Shown: one piece after another, positions 24,299 to 34,992 of the stretch
Numbering within the stretch: position 1 is the stretch's first letter
Layout: each line of letters opens with the position of its first letter
Assembly (NCBI RefSeq): GCF_954871325.1
Contig: NC_088776.1
Span: 13,392,052-13,456,051, forward strand
Direction: 5' to 3'
Origin: Gordionus sp. m RMFG-2023
Lineage: Eukaryota; Nematomorpha; Gordioida; Chordodea; Parachordodidae
Length of the DNA: 64,000 nt
The notes under the pieces: generated by a model
What the model saw: the letters and a program-made list of their open reading frames with translations, nothing else
The model's database searches: none
What the model was told of the DNA's origin: nothing
Program-made: the position numbers and the translations under genes

Positions 24299-26025
24299 CT
24301 TTCGATCAATAAGAAAAGTTTCAAAAGCTTAGTGTAATCAAACATGTTAACCTCAGTAAATGTAAACTATTTACACTCAATAATAAGCTGTCAAATTGTA
24401 GCTGGGGTAATATGATTTATATACTTACAGAGTTTGAAAGTTTTGTTAATTTTTTTCCCCTTAATTTTTTTATATTATAAATAGAATCATTTGATGATAT
24501 CTGTTGTTTGATTTGCAACAAACTGCATAATGATTAATTTTTTTACATTTGTGACTGGACATCTTTCATCCCGGTTATGACTTAACTCGCATTTATAATA
24601 TTAAACTTTATTATAAAGTTTAACAAAAGTATTATCATATATGGCTTTATGATATCCCTTATCAAACGTATTATTGTATTTGGCTTTATCAAACGAATTC
24701 ATTTCAAATGGATGGATATAATTATTATATTTTTTTGTTATTATTTATATTGACAACCGACATGTTTTTATTCCCCATTTTTATTTACTTATAAGTAAAT
24801 GTCACATCAAAATAAATTGAAAAGTCACTATAGAGCCCGCAAATTCTTTTCCAATTCCGGCATCTCCATGTCAACCATAAACTGATACAAAGCTCGTCAA
24901 TATCATTAAAATATTGACAACGCTTGCCAATTGTTCAACAAATTAGTTACAGCTTCCGTTGTTCTTCTAAGTCTGTTAAATTTAAATCTAGACACAAAAT
25001 TCGTTGAAATAGGTATAAATATCTTATAGTATTGGCATGTTCTTCTTTAACGTTTCAATCAAATCTGGATAACATACACGATCTACTAATTCGATATTTT
25101 AATTTCCATAAAATTTATTTATATTTAGATTCAATTGGACTTACATTTTTGAAATGAAAACTGGCTTTCCAAATAAAAAAATAACGAGATATTTAGTTCT
25201 CCATCGAATTTATCAAATTTAGTGGATGAATCAGCCAGTTTTATCTTTGCTAAATCACCATTTAAGTCACCACCATTTAAGATTAAAATATACATATAAA
25301 TATATTTTACCTGTTCTTCGACAATACATAACTTAGTTTATTAGCCATTGTTGACTATCTTATACATTCATAGTGTATTTTAATCAAAAACAATATAATA
25401 AATTCTACATTTAAGATATAATAATAATTATCATTCTTTTTAGAAGGTTTCTTTTTTCAATTATTAATAAATATTAAAGACTTCTTCATGAAGGTATGTA
25501 TAAACTTATAATCAAATTACTTATAGTTATAAAGGATTTTAATAAAAATGTTCAAACTAACGTTTCACTTCACTAAATAGTTTATTAAGATGGTTATAAA
25601 ATATTAATATTAAATAAATTTTATTTTGGTTTAAAGCTACATTTTATTGTAATGGATTAAATATATAAACGATTTTGTTAAGATATAGGTACATTTTTCT
25701 CATTTTAGATATATTATATTAATAAACACCACATTATAAACATCACAAGGGTTAAAATTTATTTTTGATATCTTGTACAAATACCTTGATTTAGGTTATA
25801 TATGTAAATTGATTAGTAGATGGCATATTCATAAATATTTAAGATAACATTATATTACTTTTAATGATAGAAAATTGCATTTGTTTAATAATGAATTGCA
25901 TTTTTTATTTTTTCTTATCTCCTTTTTATGATTTATATATATATACAATGATAAATAAAAGTTATTTAAGTTAAAATGAATACTTAGTTGATAATAAGAA
26001 TAATCTTAACGTTTAAAAAGTAATG
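24299..26025. other. AT-rich intergenic DNA
   Basis: Apart from the possible coding trace at 24835-25115, I see only AT-rich sequence and short simple repeats (TATATATATA near 25935). It lies between the fold-back element and the CATAGGCGTAGCC element, upstream of PDSS2. Confidence 0.5.
24835..25115 (-). pseudogene. possible decayed coding segment, unidentified
   Basis: On the minus strand two overlapping frames look protein-like for short runs: one reads LVDRVCYPDLIETLKKNMP, then another reads RLRRTTEAVTNLLNNWQA and, after stops, FMVDMEMPELEKNLRAL. Composition is less AT-biased than the surroundings. Stops and frame changes separate the runs. I do not recognise a family. It could be a dead host-gene fragment, old transposon, or chance. 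Confidence 0.25.
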
Positions 26026-26032
26026 GTTAATT

Positions 26033-27178
26033 CATAGGCGTAGCCACGAGGGGGGGGGCTAGGGGAAATTCCACCCCCCCCCCTCTTCAGATATTTATCA
26101 CTTTTTGTAAATATCATTTTTAACTAATAAAAAAATATCCCCCTTAGTCCTTCCCCCACTCCCTGACCCTCAAATATGTATGCATATATCTTATATAATA
26201 ATTTAAAAGAAAGAATGTAAAAGTTGATATTTTTTTATAAAACTATTCATCATAATTTATAGATTTTTGAGAAAATAAATTTATAAATATGTAAAATGAA
26301 CCAAAAATGTTTTTTAATAAATGGAATATAAGCCAAAAATAAGTCTTAAGACAGAAGTGAAATGTATTATAATTATTAATAATAGATCCATAAAATTACT
26401 AAATAATATAATATATCAAATATAATTTTTTATAAAGTGAGTAATTTTAAATTATTTATCTTAATAAAAGTAAAATATAATTATAAAACTATTGATAAAA
26501 TTAAGTCATAAATTAAAAAAATATTAAAGCACAATACAAACAGTGGAATATTATATGTCGTAGATTTACAGTATATCTAATTATCAAATGACAATCAAAT
26601 AATTTTTACCAATATAGCGAATTATATATTTTACAGAAAACTATAAAATATTGATAAGGACATCAGAAAATATCTTTTAAAGACATTGTGGGATGAAAAA
26701 TATGAAGATTAAATTTAAATATAATTTTTATTTTAAATATATAGGTGGCGTTAAATAATTAAATGCAAATTGTTGTTATATTTAATATCAAGAGCATTGA
26801 TTAGTAAAATTTGTTAAATTATTAACTGTAATATATTCTCTAACTGTCAAATATGTCTGTAAAAGTGGAATTTTACCTAGTATAACTAATTCTATATAAT
26901 AGAGTAAAATCAACTATATGTCTACTTACTTTTTATAAATAAATTTCTTATAATTGTTTGGAATAAATTATTACCATGCTTTTATATTAAGGTATATACA
27001 ATACAAGTAATTTATTTATATAAACTAATAAAAATATATTTTATATTTGTTCCAGGCTTATTTTATTTATTAAAATTTGTAAAAATATTTCATGACTATA
27101 TATAGACTAAAGTAACCCGGCCCGCCCCCAGTAATTTTTTAATTCCCCCCCCTTATAATAATCCTGGCTACGCCTATG
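26033..27178. mobile_element. 1.15-kb element with CATAGGCGTAGCC ends
   Basis: The ends are CATAGGCGTAGCCACGAGGG and, read inward from the right, CATAGGCGTAGCCAGGATTA. Each is followed inward by long G (or C) runs. Flanked by a 7-bp direct repeat GTTAATT (26026-26032, 27179-27185). The interior is AT-rich and non-coding. The element is non-autonomous; the GTGGCGTAGC-ended element at 61349 has similar ends, and hAT relationship is likely but not proven. Confidence 0.75.
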
Positions 27179-27443
27179 GTTAATTTAAGGTGTTGAAGAA
27201 TAATAAATTTAAAGTAAAATAAAGTGAAACATTTCTTAAGGATATATGACAAAAATTTTGAACAATTTAAAAAGAAAGCTAAGATATAACAAATTGATTA
27301 TATCAACAATATAAAACTTACAGTTTTTATAATTAGAAACCGATAATTTCCATAATTTTTAAAATATTTTAACATTTCATTTTTCAGATGCCCAAAATAA
27401 CATTTAGCATTAGACAAATGTTGGATTCATTCATTATATTAAA

Positions 27444-30400
27444 ATGATTAAATTTTGGAAATCCCCTAAATTATCTTTTTATTATAAGACCATGTCCTCA
27501 GAGTCGTTTAAGAAAATATTATCAAATGTGCAACAAATAGTTGGATACAATCCCTCGTTTTTAAGTATGAGAAACTTATTTAACGATGAAATTTCGAATA
27601 TGGCTATGAGCTTTATGCAAATCATTAATAGCAAACATCCTTTACTTAAAAATACTAAGTTTATAAATATTTATGCTCTCAATATTTTCTTATATAGGAA
27701 ACTTATATATGGAGATTATAATATTGTGCAAATGCATGGATTAATCATCCTATTAATTGCAAAATTATTTGGTATACCAAAAAACTTTACTAATACAACA
27801 TTATCAGAAAATGAACAAGGCATTACACAAAAGTTTACATTATATATTAAATTTATAATATTAATAAGACAGAGATCTCTTTCTGAAGTAACACAGATGA
27901 TATATTTAGCCAGGATGATACATAAAGGTATACTTGAATTTGAAGATGAAACCTTTGAAAAATCAATAATAATTGGTAATAATTTGGCAATATTAAGTGG
28001 AGACTATCTTTTAGCATGTGCTTGCAGGGATTTAGCCAAACTTGAAGATACATCTGTAAATTTTGAAACATATTATTTAAAAATAATTCATTTTAGGTTG
28101 TTGAAAAAATGTCTCAAGCCATTGCAGATTTAATGGTCTTAGAGTATAAGGAATATGAAGATATTCAAAATTTTAATAATGTCAATATCATCAATCAATC
28201 AATAGATAAAAAGTTTTTTAATTTGCTAGCCTATGGTTCATATTCTACATTGACTTTGGTCAACCATCCTATAAATTTTAAAAAATTGGCATTTGATTTT
28301 GGTGATCAACTAGGAACAGCTTTAGAAGTATAACTAAAAATTAGTTATTTTACTAATTTGATAATAGGACTATGCCAATCCATAAATTTTTCACTGATCT
28401 GATCTGATATTACCAAAAAATTGATCCGATATTTAGATTTTTTTACCATCTCTTTGTATTAATGCCTTAAAAATATCAATATTTTAAAAAAACCCAACTT
28501 TTACAAATGATTATGTGTATTTATTTTTTTCCCCAAAAGTTAAATCTCATTTAAAATATTTACAATGTGTATGGGTGAATGTTATTTTTGATTTTTAAAT
28601 AGGGCTAAATCAAGATTTTTGCCAAATAATTATCAATTAAGCCTCAAAATTTTGCCAATATAAGATCATATATTTCTGCCATCTATGAGCAAAATCAATA
28701 AGCTTATATTTTTAAAAATTAACTAAATACGCCATTTAACATTAGATGAATGTGGCTCATTAGATATTTTGGGCATGACTAAAATACGCGTCCCCGAAAA
28801 CTACGCGTCCCCGGTCAAACGGGTTTAATTTATATAATATTGATAAAAAATCTTATTTCGCTTTATAAGATGAGTTAAAAAATGTTTTTTATTATATTTA
28901 AAAAAAATGATAACTTAGTAAATTTTTTAAAAAATTATTTTTTTACATCAAAAAACTACGCGTCCCCAGTCAGGATACATTTTTTTTAAAAAAATAAAAG
29001 CAGATTCATATTTAGCTCATTAAATGAATATAGAAAATGTTTTTTATGATTTAAAAAAAATGATAACTTAGTAAAATTTTTAAAATATTATTTTTTTAAA
29101 TTAAAAACTACACGTCCCCAGTCAAGATACATTTTTTTTTAAAAAATAAAAGCAGATTCATATTTAGCTCATTAAATGGATATAGAAAATGTTTTTTTTT
29201 TATTTAAAAAAAAAGTGGTAACTTAGTAAAATTTTTAAAATACTAATTTTTTACATAAAAAACTAAGCGTCCCTACGCGTCCCCGGTCAAGATACATTTT
29301 TTAAAAAAAATTAAAGCAGATTCATATTTAGCTCATTAAATGGATACAGAAAATGTTTTTTTTTATTTAAAAAAAAAGTGGCAACAGTAAAATTTTGAAA
29401 AAACACTTTTTTTCTTCATTTTTTGACTAAAATACACGTCCCCGGTCAAGATAGATTATTTTTATAAAAATGAATATAGAATCGTGTATAGTTTTTCAAG
29501 GAGATTCCGAAAATGGAATTTATAATTTTTTTTTTTTAATTTTTTTTCGAAAAAATTATTTTTTGACTAAACTACCCGTCCCTACGCGTCCCCGGTCAAG
29601 ATACATTTTTTTAAAAAAAATAAAAGCAGATTCATATTTAGCTCATTAAATGGATACAGAAAATGTTTTTTTTATTTAAAAAAGGTGGTAACTTAATAAA
29701 ATTTTGAAAAAACACTTTTTTTTCCATTTTTTGACTAAAATACGCATCCCCGGTCAAGATAGATTATTTTTATAAAAATGAATATAGAATCGAAATTATT
29801 AATACCATTTTCGGAATCTCCTCAAAAAACCATACACGATTCTATATTCATTTTTATAAAAATAATCTATCTTGACCGGGGACGCGTATTTTAGTCAAAA
29901 AATGAAGAAAAAAAGTGTTTTTTCAAAATTTTACTAAGTTGCCACTTTTTTTTAAATCAAAAAAAATATTTTCTGTATCCATTTAATGAGCTAAATATGA
30001 ATCTGCTTTTCTTTCTTTTTTTTAAAATGTATCTTGACCGGGGACGCGTAGTTTTTTTATGTAAAAAATTAGTATTTTAAAAATTTTACTAAGTTACCAC
30101 TTTTTTTTTTAAACCAAAAAAAAACATTTTCTATATCCATTTAATGAGCTAAATATGAATCTGCTTTTATTTTAAAAAAAAATGTATCTTGACTGGGGAC
30201 GCGTAGTTTTTAATTTAAAAAAATAATTTTTAAAAATTTTACTAAGTTATCATTTTTTTTAAATCATAAAAAACATTTTCTATATTCATTTAATGAGCTA
30301 AATATGAATCTGCTTTTATTTTTAAAAAAAAATGTATCTTGACCGGGGACGCGTAGGGACGTGTAGTTTTTTGATGTAAAAAAATAATTTTTTAAAAAAT

Positions 30401-33027
30401 TTACTTAAGTTATCATTTTTTTTTTAAATCATAAAAAACATTTTTTAACTCATCTTATAAAGCTAAATAAGATTTTTAAAAAATAATTTTTTAAAAAATT
30501 TACTTAAGTTATCATTTTTTTTTAAATCATAAAAAACATTTTTTAACTCATCTTATAAAGCTAAATAAGATTTTTTATTAATATTATATAAATTAAACCC
30601 GTTTGACCGGGGACGCGTGTATCTTGACCGGGGACACGTAGGGACGCGTAGTTTTTTATGTAAAAAATTAGTATTTTAAAAATTTTACTAAGTTACCACT
30701 TTTTTTTTAAATAAAAAAAAACATTTTCTATATCCATTTAATGAGCTAATGAATCTGCTTTTATTTTTTAAAAAAAAATGTATCTTGACTGGGGACGTGT
30801 AGTTTTTAATTTAAAAAAATAATTTTTTAAAAATTTTACTAAGTTATCATTTTTTTAAATCATAAAAAACATTTTCTATATTCATTTGCTAAATATGAAT
30901 CTGCTTTTATTTTTTAAAAAAAATGTATCTTGACCGGGGACGCGTAGTTTTTTGATGTAAAAAAATAATTTTTTAAAAAATTTACTAAGTTATCATTTTT
31001 TTTAAAAATCATAAAAAACATTTTTTAACTCATCTTATAAAGCTAAATAAGATTTTTTATTAATATTATATAAATTAAACCCGTTTGACCGGGGACAGTT
31101 TTCGGGGACGCGTATTTTAGTCATGCCCGATATTTTAAAATCCTTTTTTTTGCTGGAGATAATAATACAAAAAATATTGTAAAATTTTTAACTATATTTT
31201 AAGACATTCCAAAAAATAAATAGTATTTGTTTCTTTCATTAATTTATTATATTGAAATTATTGATAAATAAAAAAAATTATATTATTATATATACAATCT
31301 TAAAATAACCCCATAACAATGAAAAAAAAATATTGGATCTGTTTTTTAAAAATATTAGCTTGATACATATTTTTTTTGAAAACACTAAATATCGGTGCCA
31401 ATCTGATCAGATAGTTAATATGAGCTTATCCCTAATAATGAACATACTCAGTGTCATCCTTAAAAAAGAATCTAGATTTGTTAAAAACACAATAAAAGGA
31501 TGTGCCTTTAGACTTAAAGCATGTTTTATGCCATTCATATCTCTAATTTTTTGATTTATATTCTGATTTCCATTTAGTTTATTTAAAAATGATCAATTTC
31601 TTGCCCATTTTTTCCCCAATTTTTTTTTTGTTCCACCATAGGCAATGTCAGTATTATATATTCATAATCCTTTTCAACTGGAGGGAAAGGGGTTCATTTT
31701 AATTTTTTTATAAATATCTAAAATAAGCATAAGCTGTTAAAATCTAAAAAATAAAAGAATAGGAAATTGGAAAGTCTAAAAACATATTAAAATTGATCCT
31801 TAGTAAAGATCATTTTCCGTGAAAATTTGAAGAAAAGTTTAGATTGGTGTATTTTAATTAGGGATGTACCTATATTTTATATCAGATCGGATCGGGCCGA
31901 TATTTCGCCCATTTTAAAATATCGATCAGCAAATATAAAATTTCCCAATCCGATAAAAAATGGCACTTTTAACAAAATTTAAAAAAATTTATATCTAAAA
32001 AACCATTTATTTTTATAAATAAAATCGAAATATATTTTTATGTTTAATTTTTTTTAATAGTAATAATTAGTTAATAAACATTCTGCAATATAGTTATTTT
32101 TTTTAGCATTCTGTTTAAAAAAGTGTTCATTAATCTCTTCAGAATCTGTTTTTAGTGATGTTAGTGATATTAACAGTCCCCATCACCGCAGACCGATCTC
32201 TGATAAATTGGAAATTTTGGTATTTCTAAAAAGAAATCTTTGATGTATTAATTTTAAATATTAATTTCAAATTTCATAATATATTTGTTTATTACTAATT
32301 ATGTAAATAGATTAATATTATTACTTATTATATAAATAATTTTCAATTGAATTGAATATTAACTATAACTGATTATTATAATATATTTAAATGACATGTT
32401 ATGGTATAGTAAAATTATAGTTGTTGTACTAATAAAAAGTATATTAAAAATTAAAACCGGTATCTTTACAGAATACAAAATTAGATATGATATCGGATCG
32501 GTTATCGGCCGATATCAATTTAATATCTGGAATATCGGATCGGCCTCCAAAAAGTGGTATCGTTACACCCCTATAAAATACATTCTAAATTTTAAAAACC
32601 TTAGCTGGGTCTTAAGATGATCTAAATCTGAGAAATCTAAATCAGGCCTGGCTCAAAATATATTTAAATATGAGCTGAGCTTGAAAATGTAGATCCATGC
32701 TGGGCAAAAAATATGACTTGTCATATAAAGAATGCCCCTATGTAGAATTCAATATTAATTTTCAGCCTAATATGCTTATCTTTATTGTAATTTTTTTAGC
32801 TATATGTTAAAATCAAAGAACCTAAACATTTTAATAATGTGCAAAAGTCAGTACTAGTGCAAAATTGTGTTTTTCAATTCCAAAGTGCCTTAAACACATT
32901 ATCAATTGTCACTTCAATAGAATCCAACATAAAGTCGATATTTAAAGATGTCATTAATTCATTCCTTGATTCTATTAATCAAATCAATACTAATAGAGAT
33001 ATACCAACCATTCATCATGATACATAA
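27444..33027 (+). CDS. PDSS2: decaprenyl-diphosphate synthase subunit 2 (PDSS2), copy 1
   Basis: Partner subunit of the mitochondrial trans-prenyltransferase that builds the ubiquinone side chain. Five exons: 27444-27658, 27698-27832, 27869-28055, 28097-28327, 32800-33027 (TAA), 331 codons, all in phase. Three introns are 39, 36 and 41 nt; the fourth is 4.5 kb. Blocks matching human PDSS2 in order: IVGYNPSFLSMRNL, HGLIILLIAK, QRSLSEVTQMIYLA, NNLAILSGDYLLACA, VVEKMSQAIADLM, LAFDFGDQLG. The first 17 residues (K/F-rich, no acid) could be a mitochondrial presequence; an in-frame stop lies just upstream of this ATG. As usual for this subunit there is no DDxxD. About 60 residues before the last helix are missing relative to human. 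The long intron holds a fold-back element and a MITE. Confidence 0.9.
28771..31128. mobile_element. 2.36-kb fold-back element in PDSS2 intron 4
   Basis: Starts GGGCATGACTAAAATACGCG and ends with its exact reverse complement, flanked by a perfect 8-bp duplication GATATTTT (28763-28770, 31129-31136). Nearly the whole length is two inverted arms meeting near 29800. Each arm is a tandem series of ~150-170-bp units containing ACGCGTCCCCGGTCAAGATA, an A/T block, and GCAGATTCATATTTAGCTCA. More than a dozen ACGCGT or near-ACGCGT sites occur. No reading frame is present. On the transcribed strand it would form a very long hairpin in the PDSS2 pre-mRNA. Confidence 0.9.
31137..31858. other. PDSS2 intron 4, between fold-back and MITE
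   Basis: AT-rich sequence with no recognised element. A short open frame at 31333-31554 has no recognisable motif and does not match the missing PDSS2 segment, so I treat it as chance. Confidence 0.5.
31859..32573. mobile_element. MITE, GTACCGATA-ended family, copy 3
   Basis: 715 bp, homologous across its length to 1150-1892 and 20208-20927. It starts TAGGGATGTACCTATATT and ends AGTGGTATCGTTACACCCCTA. No clean target duplication is visible. It lies in PDSS2 intron 4, 227 bp before the last exon. Confidence 0.85.
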
Positions 33028-34992
33028 ACATTTATTTATAAAATCCATAAGACAAAAATTTATATGCAATTTATAAATTATTTAATAATTATTTGTATTT
33101 AAATCTATCAAACTTTGTAACAATAATCATATTTATAGCCATACTTCATATAGATATGGATTAAATTAGGCATGGTAATAAGATGTTATGATATACATAT
33201 AATTTTTGCATTCATTTCTCCAATTTAAAATTTTTTATAAACCGAATTTTAATTATGAAAATGAAAAATTGGGTTGTATCTTAAAAATGTAAATTGCAAT
33301 ATGAATCATAAGTTTATAAACATTGGATTTAAATTGCTATTTTTCTATATCTTATTATTTGTACCAAGGGTAGGCAAGTTGGACAAAAAACAGATATAAC
33401 CTAATTTTTAGGAAGCTTAGAAAATAGAGAAGATTTAAAAATGCTTTTACAACAAATGTATTTAATTTTATCCAGCCCATATCTCCCATAAATTAAGCGA
33501 AATAAAAAAAAATGAATTTAATATTTCTATAACCCTTGTTATCATCAAAAATTAATATTTTAACTCCCCCCCCCCCATTTCTTAGCGTTTTAAAATTTTT
33601 CATAAAACTAATTTGCAGAGTAATGTCTTTTTGCAGAAGGATATTTATGTTCCAATGTCGTTTTGTCAGATTACCAAAAATAATATTTTGATAGGAATTC
33701 GATATTAGATGTGTAGTCCCCCATTAAGAAATCAGCTAATAACTTAAGGCTTCGAATGCCGCACTAAATATTTTGATTTTACCCAAACTAAAAGGGGCCT
33801 CTATATACACTTAAATCGGTTTATAATTATAATTAATAAAAAAAATCAGGATGGAGGCTTACATGTTGGCCCGACAAACTTGGGCCTAAAAAATCAGAGT
33901 GGAGGTGTCTAAAATATTTTTAAAATTGGAATAGACTCTTTTTTGAAAATTCTAAAAATTTCTTTTTTTAAAAAATAAAATGATATAGAATTTCTTTGAA
34001 TTTCAATTAAGTGATTTTTATTGTATTTAACTTTATAAAAATGATTTTTATGCCAACTTCGGAAAATGAATTTTTAAAATCAAAAGTAATATATTAAAAA
34101 AATTTATTTTAAAAAATCCGTTTACTATATATTTATTCATAAGGTTGCCAAAACCTGTTTCAAAAATTATAAACTTTAAGAAAACAGTGATAAAGTGTTG
34201 AGAATTTCACAAATATATTTCTATTTAAAAAGAAGATCTATTTCGTGTTCTTCGATAAAGTTTTCCTATTAAATTTTTTGATGTGGGCACATAAAAAGTT
34301 AAATGCTAGATATTAAAAAAATAATAAATTAAAACAAATGTTTTTAGCTAAAAATAGTGTTGACAGCATTTCGCACCAAAATAATTCCTGTCCACAAAAC
34401 AAAAATACATACTGTTTTCATTTTTTTTAATTGGGAATAGAAAGTCAACTTTTTCAATTATTTTTTGAAAAAATTAATAAATTCTCTAAAAAATATTTAG
34501 TGCAAAATTACATTGAAAAATACTAACCTTTAAAGGGTTCAATGAGTTGGTATTACTAAAAAAAGTTATCGGCCTTTATCGGTATCGGGGCATCTCATAT
34601 TTTTTTAAAATTCTTCTAGATGAGGTGAATGCGTAATATGAAAAAAAATTCATCTTCCTTAAATTAATAATGTTAAAAAATGGGGTAATTTTGTACATAC
34701 AGCATTCTAATACAATACCTTATTTCTTTTATTTTTATAATAAAAAACGATTAGGTACTCATTTGATTGCATTATTATTATTTTTAAATATAATTAATGA
34801 CACTGTATGTACTCAAATTATGAATTAATTTGATAATTATATTTATTCTTAAAATTATTTTACGAAAGACATAAATGCTAGAGGCTATTTGTATAAATAT
34901 TAATCATTTATTTTATGAGACTCATTTATGTAAATTCAATCTTTCACAAAAATCGGAAATGTGTTCTGCACATCTTAAAATGAGTTTTACAG
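33028..34992. other. DNA between the two PDSS2 copies
   Basis: About 2 kb of AT-rich sequence. It holds a C run near 33565-33577 and a fragment at about 34575-34600 (TATCGGCCTTTATCGGTATCGGGG) reminiscent of the MITE ends. I see no homology to the region upstream of copy 1, so the duplicated segment appears to begin at or just before the first conserved exon of copy 2. Confidence 0.5.

Noticed and set aside
27444-27840. A single uninterrupted PDSS2 first exon of 229 codons
   Set aside because: The open frame reads through two tiny introns; removing 39 and 36 nt restores ungapped matching to the family, and the second intron has a stop in copy 2.
28771-31128. CRISPR-like array because of repeated ACGCGTCCCCGGTCA units
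   Set aside because: Units are inverted between arms, spacers are homologous rather than unique, and an 8-bp duplication marks it as a fold-back transposon.
31333-31554. 73-codon frame in PDSS2 intron 4 as the missing PDSS2 exon
   Set aside because: It shows none of the residues expected for the missing segment and has no fitting splice sites.
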